13,192 nucleotides of DNA. It comes from an uncultured Rhodospirillaceae bacterium. Its GTDB lineage: Bacteria; Pseudomonadota; Alphaproteobacteria; Azospirillales; Azospirillaceae. The notes beneath the pieces are model-generated. The model was not told where the DNA came from. It worked only from the letters and a program-made list of their open reading frames with translations, and did no database searches. Both the position numbers and the translations under genes were made by a program. Positions 6,249 through 13,192 of the stretch are shown one piece after another; the stretch's first letter is position 1; each line of letters begins with the position of its first letter. The stretch covers positions 1-13,192 of the forward strand of contig CALBDS010000039.1 of NCBI GenBank assembly GCA_937927415.1. The letters are read 5' to 3'.

Positions 6249-7494
6249 ATGGCCGAAGAGCAGTATTACGACCAGATGGCCCTGATGGTGAAGGGCGAGG
6301 ACGAATACGGCGTGGATGCCGGACCGACCTCGGTCGCCAACGCCATCCTGGCCCAGAACGTCCGCATCAAGCCGATGGCGGCCGAACAGATCGAGCGGAA
6401 ATTCTACCGCAACTTCTGGGGCGGGCGGCCCAAGCTGCGCACCGGCAAGCACGTCACCTTCGACTATGAGATCGAGGCGGCGGGTTCCGGCACGCCGGGC
6501 ACGGCGCCGGCCTACAGCCCGATCCTGCGCATGGGAGCGCTTGCCGAGGTGCTGGTGACGGGGATGGCGACGATCGCCGCCACCGCCGTGCCTACCGCCG
6601 GCGCGACGGGGCGCTTCACCTACGCCAAGACGACGAAATTCGGCGGCCAGTACAAGCGCACGGTCACCCTGACCTGCACCACGGCCGGCGGCAGCGGCGT
6701 CGCCGCCTTCACCGTGTCGGCACCCGCCACCCCGGCCGATGCCGCCTACACCGTTACCGGCGTCGTGATGACCACGGCCGGGGCCTTCGCGCTTCCCAAT
6801 GGCGCCGTCATCACGCCCAGCGCGATCAGCGTCAACTTCGTGGTGGGCGACGTCCTGACCATCGCGCTCACGCCCGAGCGCAGCCTCTACACCCGGTCAG
6901 CGGCGGGGTGGAGAGCTGCACCACCGTCGCCAACCTCGACGGCGTTCTGCACGCCGGCCTCGGCTGCCGGGCCGAGATCGGCCTGAAGATCAGCAAGAAG
7001 GGCTTCCCGATCTGGACGGTGCAGAGCTGGGGCCTGTTTATGCCGATCACGGCCGCCGACCTGCCCACCGATTGCGACTACTCGGGTTTCCGCGACCCGG
7101 ACGAAAGCGCACCGGAGACGGTCCCGGCCTTCCGCCTGGACGGCTTGAGCCGGCCCTGTCGGAACTCACCATCCAGCTCGGCAACAAGGTCGGCCTGCGG
7201 CAGGTGGTGAACAAGCGGGCCATCCGCACGTCGGGCCGCGACGCCACCGCCAGCCTGACCATCGACGCGCCGCCGATGGGCGAGAAGGACTACTACGCCC
7301 TGGTCGACGGCAACGCCACCGTGCCGCTGTGGATTCGCCACGGTGTCACCGCGGGCAACATCATCGACGTCGAGGCGTCCGCCCAGCTCCAAGAAATCGA
7401 CATTGCCGACGACGAGAACATCAAGACCTTGCAGATCAAGGCCGGCCTGATGCCGAGCGCCGGCAACGACAAAGTCGCCTTCTCCATCCTCTGA
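6249..7494 (+). pseudogene. Phage tail tube protein with inserted beta domain, two frameshifts as sequenced
   Basis: Three frames join into one protein of about 415 residues. Part one (6249 to about 6893) runs from MAEEQYYDQMALMVKGEDEY with RNFWGGRPKLRTGKHVTFDYE, then an inserted beta-rich domain (about residues 115-215: KRTVTLTCTTAGGSG to VGDVLTIALTP). Part two (about 6893-7147) gives VSGGVESCTTVANLDG and CRAEIGLKISKKGFPIWTV. Part three reads ELTIQLGNKVGLRQVVNKRA to AGNDKVAFSIL, with TGA at 7492-7494. One C added at 6892-6894 yields SLYTPVSGG, and one G added at 7147 yields DGLEPALSEL. It would polymerise into the hollow tail tube. The absence of a sheath gene before it argues for a non-contractile tail. 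Confidence 0.78.
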
Positions 7495-7521
7495 TCCCTC
7501 ATCATTTGGAGTATTTTTGTT

Positions 7522-7859
7522 ATGTTCATCGTGTCGAAGAAAGCGGACGAAGTCACCTTCTGGGCGGAAGTTACCGTCTGGGCGCCGGCCACCAACCCCG
7601 GTGCATCGCGCGGCAAGCATGATTTCGACATCCAGTTCAAGCTGATCGACACCAAGCAGGACGACAATCAGCCGAACGACCTGGACTGGTTCCGGGAACA
7701 TGTCGTCGGCTGGAAGCGGGTGGTCGACGACGCCAAGCAGGATTTGCAGTTCTGTGCCGAGAACCTGGAAGCGGTCTACGCGCTGGAATGGACCCGGTTG
7801 CCGATCGTCCAGGCTTACTACCGCGAAGTCAGCGGCACGGCGCAACGCAAAAAAACTGA
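7522..7859 (+). CDS. Phage tail assembly chaperone, first frame (G-type)
   Basis: ATG 7522 is preceded by TTTGGAG about 10 nt upstream. The product starts MFIVSKKADEVTFWAEVTVW, has FDIQFKLIDTKQ and DWFREHVVGWKRVVDD, and ends YYREVSGTAQRK. Size (about 111 residues), place just before the tape measure gene, and the AYxxxVxG-x-x-R-x-N style end fit chaperones that hold the tape measure during tube assembly. As written, the frame misses the TGA at 7857-7859 and runs on to 8328 as implausible Gly/Arg-rich sequence. With one more A in the run 7849-7855 it would read K-K-N-stop at that TGA. I infer that stop is the true end, with the next frame reached by -1 slippage. Confidence 0.72.
7850..7859 (+). 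promoter_or_regulatory. Programmed -1 frameshift site A AAA AAC followed by TGA
   Basis: The heptamer AAAAAAC (7850-7856) is the strongest known bacterial -1 slippery sequence. It abuts a TGA stop (7857-7859). In the frame that ends at that TGA, codons read AAA AAC TGA; slipping back one base gives AAA AAA CTG ATG and enters the second chaperone frame. This is the layout of lambda G/GT and many other tail chaperone pairs. The first frame as given is out of register by one base, see the chaperone entry. Confidence 0.68.
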
Positions 7860-8328
7860 TGGGCGCCGCGCGCTGGTGGGCGCGCGGCGGAAAGCCGGCG
7901 GCAACGGCGGTCAAGCCGTTCGCCGGCGCGTCGAAGGTGGCGGCCGACCTCGCCGCCTTCGGCGCACCGAAGGAGCTGGTGAAGCGGTGGGCGGCGCCGG
8001 ACATCCCGGAGGAAGACGAAAAGCCGGTCTTCCTGGTGCGGCCGGACTGCTGGAACGTGGTGCGGTTGTTCTGCGCCTTGGAGACGCAATGGGCCTGGGT
8101 CGGTGCAGGGCTTACCGGGGCGGCACGCACCGGGTTGCGCTACGAGGCGGTGGAGGTCACGGGGTGTCTGTCGAAGATCGCCGTCACGCCATCGCTCTTC
8201 GCCGGTCTCCGCACCATGGAGACGCCGCACTCAATGAACTGGCGGCGGTTGCCCGCGAAGAGGCCGAACGCATGGAACGGGAATCTGAAACGCCCAAGAA
8301 GGCCCGGAAGAGAAAAAGGGGCAAGTGA
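7859..8328 (+). pseudogene. Tail assembly chaperone, second frame (T part, DUF1799-like), frameshifted as sequenced
   Basis: This frame reads MGAARWWARGGKP, FGAPKELVKRWAAPD, VFLVRPDCWNVVRLFCALET, QWAWVGAGLTGAARTGLRYE, CLSKIAVTPSLFAGLRTMET. The W-N-V-V-R-L-F-C-A-x-x-T-Q-W and T-G-L-R-Y-E pattern fits DUF1799 proteins, found right before phage tape measure genes. The last part, AALNELAAVAREEAERMERE with a basic KKARKRKRGK tail, lies one frame away and ends at TGA 8326-8328; one G added at 8224 restores it. An ATG at 7859 overlaps the TGA, so it could also start independently, but I see no strong ribosome site; expression as a frameshift fusion with the first chaperone is more likely. It is abutted by the tape measure start at 8329. 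Confidence 0.68.
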
Positions 8329-11300
8329 GTGGCCCTTCAGGTCGCCATCAAGGTCAGCGCCGACAGCGCCGGGGTTGCCCACGGCCTCGCCCCGGCCGAG
8401 GCCGCCTTCGGGTCGCTCGACGCCAAGGTGCGGGCGTCGGGTGCCGCCACGTCCTTGTGGGCGGCCGAGGCGCAACGGAGCGCCTCGGCCGCCAACGCGC
8501 TGCGCGACGGCCAGGCCGGCATCGCCGCCACCATCGCGACGGTCACGCGGGCGGCGGCGCTGCTCGGCGTCACCCTGTCGGCCGGCAAGATCATCGAGTA
8601 CGCCGATGCCTGGAAGTCGGTGGAAAGCCGGCTGAAGCTGGTGACGGTCAACGCCGCCGAACTGCGCGCGGTTCAGGAACAGCTGTTCGATGTTGCCCAG
8701 CGGACCAACCAGTCGTACGGGGCGACATCCGAGACGTTCGCGCGCTTTGCCCGCGCCACGCAGGGGCTCGGCACGTCCAGCGCCGAGGTCCTGCGCGTCG
8801 TCGAGACCATCAATCAGGCGGTCGCCATCTCCGGCGGGTCGGCGGCGTCCGCCGAGGCGGCGCTGTTCCAGCTCGGGCAGGCGATGGCGAGCGGGGCGTT
8901 GCGCGGCGACGAGCTGAACAGCGTCATGGAACAGACCCCGAGGCTGGCCGAAGCCATCGCCGCCGGCATGGGGCGCAGCACCGGTGAGTTGCGGGTCTTG
9001 GCCGAACAGGGCCGGCTGACCTCGGACGCGGTCCTGAAGGCGCTTCTGAACCAGGGCGCTGCCGTCGGCCGCGAGTTCGGCCAGATCACCCCGACCGTCG
9101 CGTCGGCGTTCGTCAAGCTGGAGAACGCCGTCCAGAAGTATGTCGGCGAGGCCGATGCGGCCACCGGCGCCACCCGGTTCCTGGCGGCCGAGATCAACAC
9201 GCTGGCGGAGCACCTGCCAGCCGCCGTGAAGGGTGTCGAGGGCCTCGGCATCGTCGCCGCCGGACTGATCGCGGCCCGTTCGTTCGGCCCGTGGGTGACG
9301 GGGGCGATGCAGGCCGCCGCCGCGTCGGCCCAGGCGGCGGGGGCGGCGAAGGTGCTGGCGGCGGAAACGGTGACGGCGGCCCAGACCACCGCGCAGGCCG
9401 CCGCCCGCCGCGTCGCCGACGTCGCCGACGTCGCCGCCACTCAGGCCCATGTCGCCGGGCTGACGAAGGAGGTTGCCGCCCAACGCGAGGCCGCCACCGC
9501 CCGCATGGAACTGACGCGGGGCATGATCGAGGCGACCGGCCGCAGCGGCCCCTACAACAAGGCGCTGGAGGAGCGGAACAACCAGACCCGTGCGCTGATC
9601 TCGTACCAGCGGCTGGAGCGCGATCTGACGCGGGATGCCACGGTGGCGGCGGCGGCGAAGGCGGCAGCCGACGCGGCTCTGGCCCAGGCGCAGGGGAACC
9701 ATGCCGCCGCCATCGCCCGCACCTCCCTCGCCGCCCGCGCGGCGGCAGCGGCCCAGACCGCCTGGAACGCGGCCCTGGCCTTCGTCGGCGGGTGGGTGGG
9801 CGTGGCTGTTCTTGGGGCGGCGGCGGCCATCGCCTACCTCGCCATCCGCACCAGCGAAGCGGAGAAGGCGCAGGCCGCCTACAACACCGTGGTGCGCGAG
9901 GGGCGCGACCGCCTGAACGAACTGGCCGGGGCGTCGCGCGGCCGTGCCAACCAGATCATGGAGGAACAGCGTCAGGCCGTGGCCGCCACCGCCGCCGAGG
10001 TGCAGGCGATCCGCGCCCGCATCGCGGCGTTGCGCGACGAGAAGGCGGCCCTGGAGGATCTTCAGAAGAACTCCGGCCTGCCCGGCATCACCGAAGGCCC
10101 GTCGCAGGCGTTGCAGCAGGCCGACCGTGAACTGGCCGAGGCGATCCGCCGCGCCCAGGCGGCGGAGGCCGCCCTGGATGCCCTGCGGTCGGTGACGCAA
10201 ACGACCGGCGATGCCATCGGTGCGGAGCTGGCGGGGGCCACGGGCCGCGGGTCGCGTGGCCTCAGCACCCTGACCGCCTCCCTCACCGACGCCCAGAAGG
10301 CGGCCGGCGTCACCATCGAGCGCGGCAAGCTCCTGACCGAGGAGCAGGCCGAACTGGCCCAGCACACGGCGACGCTGACCGCCGTCATCGATGCCGGCGT
10401 CGACGCCTGGGCGAAATACCGGATGACCGCCGAACAGGCCGCCACCGTGCTGGAGGTCATCCGCGGGAAGCTGGACCCGGTCCGCGCCGCCATCGCCGGC
10501 ATGAACCGGGAAATCGCCCTGATGCAGGTGCCGGATGGTGCGGCGCGCGCCGCCCTCGCCGTGCTGCAGCAGCTGAACGCGGAAAGGGCCAAGGTGCCGG
10601 GCATGGCACCGCTGACCACTCTCAGCCCGGAGTATCTGGAGCAGCTGACCAAGGCCAGGGAGCTGGAAACGGCACGGGTGAAGGCGGCGACCGATGCCCG
10701 CGCCAAGGTCATGGACCTGGAAACGCAGATCACGCGGGCGCAGGCGGCCGGCCACGAGGCGCTGGTGGCCCGGCTGACCCGCGACAAGGCGGTCGAGCAG
10801 ATGGTGGCGCGCGGCGTCGACCGCACGGTGGCCGAGGCGAACGCCCAGCAGGACTACACCATCGCCATCACCGCCGCCGGTGCTGCGGCCGGCGAGGCCG
10901 GCCAGGGCTTCCTGCGCGCGGCCGACGCCCAGACCCGCCTTGCCCAGGCAGCCGGCCTCGGCGAGGCGGCGGCACGTCAGGCCACCGCCGCCAACAAGCT
11001 CGCCGAGGAAGCGGCGAAGGGCAACGGCAACGCCGCGGCCCAGCTGGCGGCGAACCAGCGGGAAGAGGCGGCGGCGATCCTGACGATCCGCAACGAGATG
11101 GTCAGGGGCTTGGAGCTGGAGACCGCCAACACCAACCACCTGACGGAGGCGATGGCGGCTGGCGGCGAAGCGGTCCGTGTCACGCAGGAGGAGGAATACC
11201 GGCTCAACCTGATCCGAAAGCTCGGCACCGACGCCACGGTCGCCGGCACGGTGGCGCAGCAGGCCCTCAACGACGCGATGGACGCCTACCGGCGCAACCG

Positions 11301-13137
11301 GGCGGCCAACGACAACAACCGCCTGACGCAGGAGCGGCAGGCCGCCAACGACAACCTCGCCCTGGCCCGCCGCGAGATCGACCTGATGGGACAGGCCGAG
11401 AGCGTGCGCTCGCGTGCGCTGACCAGTCTGCAACTGCAACAGGAAGCCGCCCGCAAGGTGGCCGAACTGGGCGAGGACGGTGCCCGCCAATGGCTGGCGT
11501 GGCAGGAGCAGATCGCCGATGCCCGCGCCTACACGGACTTCCTGAAGGAGGTGCAGGCCGCCGCCAAGGAAATCTCCGGCGATATTTCGGAAGCGCTGTA
11601 CGACCGGCTGATGGACTCGAGCAAGGCCACCAGCGTGGTGGATGTGTTCAAAGCCATCTTCAGGCGGATTGCCATCGCCGCGCTGGAAGCCAACATCGTT
11701 CTGCCCATCGTGACGTCGGTGGTCGGCAGCGTGCCGGGCCTGTTCGGCATCACGCCGGCTGCCGCCACCCCCGCCACCCAGACCGCCGCCGTCACGGCTG
11801 GCGCCACCGGCGGCGCCGTCAATACCACGTTGCAGGCGGCGGGCACCACTTCGTCCATCGGCAGCCTCATTTCCGGCAGCAGCCTCTACAACGCGGGCCA
11901 GTGGGTTGCCACGTCGCGGTTTGGGCAGCTAATCGGCATGTCGAACGCCCCGACCAGCAGCTTTATCGTCGGCGGCTCGGGCGGGGCCACGACGGCGTTG
12001 CAGGGGAGCGTCGTGGGCAACACGCCCACCATGACCGGTCTCGGGACCAGTTTTGCCGAGGGTCTGTCGTACAGCCCGTGGGGCATTATTGGATCGTTGG
12101 GGGCCACCCTGGCCGGCCTGGGCAAGGGTGCCGACCCTCTGGCGTCCATGGCTCTCAGCACGCTGGGCAGTGTGGGCGGCGCATGGGCCGGCGCCGCCGC
12201 CGGAAGTGCCATGGGCACGCTGGCGGGTTTTGAGGCGGGGAGCATCCTGGGGCCGGTGGGCGCCGTTGTCGGGGCGGCGTTGGGGACGGCGCTGTCCGGC
12301 CTGTTCCCTGCCGACAAAGACTACCCCATGGCCTATTATTACGGCTCCATAGGCGAGGGCTTGGGCAACGGCGCTGAACTGGACGGTGGTGACGCCAGCG
12401 CCATGACGAAAGCGGGTCAGGCCGCCAAGAAAAGCGTCATTGCCCTGGCGCAGGCGCTCGCTATCGACACATCAAGCTTGCCGCAGGGGGGTTCTTCGAC
12501 AACCGCTCCGGGCACCCCAACTTGTCGGGCATGCCCACCGGCATCGGCGCCTTTGTCGATTACGAGGGCGGCGGCTGGCAAAATGCCACCATGACGGACT
12601 CCGTTGAGGAGGCCGTTGTCCAGTATGTGCGGCTGTCGCTCAAGTATGCCAACTTGAATGGCGTCAAAGATGATGTGCAGACCGCCATCAAGAATAGCGA
12701 TGCGAAGACGGTTGAGGCTTTGACGGCGGACCTTGATTTCGCCGACCAATTTGCCGACCGCATCAAGAGTATGGCTGGCGCCTTGTCATTGGAAGACAAG
12801 GCGCGGGAAGCCGGCGCTGCTGCCGCCAAGACCCTGACGGCGCAGATCACGGACTTTGTCAGCACCACTGAACGGCTGGGCCTCAACGTCGGTGCCGCCG
12901 AGACGGCCACCCGGCAGTGGGTGGACGCGCTGGTCAGCGGCGCCACACCGACCACCTATACCGAGGTGGAGGCCGCCGTCATCCAGTTGCGCGCCCAATG
13001 GGAGGCCATGGAGCCGGTGCTGCGGGGAGTCGGCTACAGCGCTGACGAGGCAGCGCAGAAGCTCAAGGAGGGGCTGACAAACAACCTGAGCGTCCTGAAG
13101 GAGCAGTACACCGATCCGGTCCTCGGCCGCACTCCGC
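8329..13137 (+). CDS. Phage tail tape measure protein, truncated at the right end, one frameshift
   Basis: The start is GTG 8329 (MALQVAIKVSADSAGVAHGL), right after the chaperone stop, with AAAGGGG upstream. Residues about 70-245 form the tape measure N-terminal domain (ADAWKSVESRLKLVTVN, ETFARFARATQGLGTSSAEV, GDELNSVMEQTPRLAEAI). A long Ala/Gln/Glu-rich coiled-coil body follows, with a hydrophobic segment at about 479-505 (FVGGWVGVAVLGAAAAIAYL) and others at about 1118-1142 and 1225-1325. It sets tail length and is thought to enter the host envelope on infection. The frame breaks at the G run 12486-12491; one more G gives QGGFFDNRSGHPNLSGMPTG, open to the end. At least about 1600 residues are present; the C-terminus is cut off at the terminal repeat. 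Length predicts a long tail. Confidence 0.93.
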
Positions 13138-13192
13138 GATCGTGTCCCGTGCCGTGGTGTAGGATTGGGCGCGCCAATCATCACGGTTCCCC
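13138..13192. repeat. Right terminal inverted repeat, 55 bp
   Basis: This is an exact reverse complement of bases 1-55. Read rightward it begins GATCGTGTCCCGTGCC and ends ACGGTTCCCC. It interrupts the tape measure gene: recognisable tape measure sequence (NNLSVLKEQYTDPV) ends just before it, and the frame continues into the repeat without resembling the family. Confidence 0.95.

Noticed and set aside
7859..8635. Second chaperone frame continuing unbroken past 8230 into the tape measure region
   Set aside because: After the MET at 8216-8224 the sequence becomes basic and unlike the family, whereas the alternate frame gives a sensible C-terminus ending at 8328 beside the tape measure start.
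9412..9436. Short tandem repeat of a 9-bp unit (GTCGCCGAC) in the tape measure gene
   Set aside because: Only two full copies and a partial one, encoding V-A-D repeats in an Ala-rich coiled-coil region; ordinary for such proteins.
8140..11490. Very long minus-strand frame of 1116 codons antisense to the tape measure gene
   Set aside because: It is a shadow of the GC-rich codon pattern of the plus-strand gene. Its sequence is Gly/Arg/Leu low-complexity without domains, and the plus strand encodes a clear tape measure protein.
1..13192. Search by eye for tRNA genes, CRISPR arrays, rRNA or strong rho-independent terminators
   Set aside because: None seen; the phage genes leave almost no intergenic space, and no hairpin followed by a T run was found.

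Overview
This is a GC-rich (high GC at third codon positions) bacterial segment that reads as an incomplete Mu-like prophage joined to non-phage accessory DNA. Codon use and the flavour of the XRE regulator suggest an alphaproteobacterium, perhaps of the Azospirillum/Rhodospirillales kind; this is an impression from sequence style, not a search result. The two ends of the window are perfect 55-bp inverted copies of one sequence (1-55 and 13138-13192).

Left part (1 to about 2550). On the minus strand there is a broken gene fragment (635 down to about 340) resembling the N-terminal part of GSU2403-type nucleotidyltransferase-fold proteins. After a short AT-rich stretch comes an intact XRE-family repressor (1145-795, minus). 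A palindrome (1181-1196) lies between plausible -35 and -10 elements facing right. Next is a gene for a probable exported protein (1308-1889), then an ORF overlapping it by ATGA (1886-2266) that is cut by an in-frame TAG and continues in the same frame to about 2540. None of these is a recognised phage morphogenesis gene.

Right part (about 2550-13137). One tightly packed rightward operon follows the order of Mu-like phages with non-contractile tails: head decoration protein, major head subunit gpT, FluMu-type gp35, gp36, virion morphogenesis protein (gpG type), gp37-type tail terminator, a small protein, tail tube, two tail assembly chaperone reading frames, and a very long tape measure protein that runs into the right terminal repeat. 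Many junctions use ATGA or TGATG overlaps, implying translational coupling. No sheath gene is seen, so the tail is inferred to be long and flexible. Portal, terminase, scaffold/protease, distal tail, fibre, lysis and transposition genes are all absent, so this is a fragment of a phage.

Two things stand out. First, the tail chaperone pair carries a canonical A AAA AAC slippery heptamer directly before a TGA, the arrangement expected for programmed -1 frameshifting that makes a fusion chaperone. Second, at least nine reading frames are broken by what looks like loss of exactly one base, and each can be repaired by lengthening a local run by one base. That uniform pattern points to homopolymer under-calling or a consensus error rather than ordinary gene decay, so most broken genes here are probably intact in the real genome. 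The decoration protein is a separate problem: its N-terminus is replaced by the tail of the upstream non-phage ORF, marking a real recombination junction or a chimeric join.
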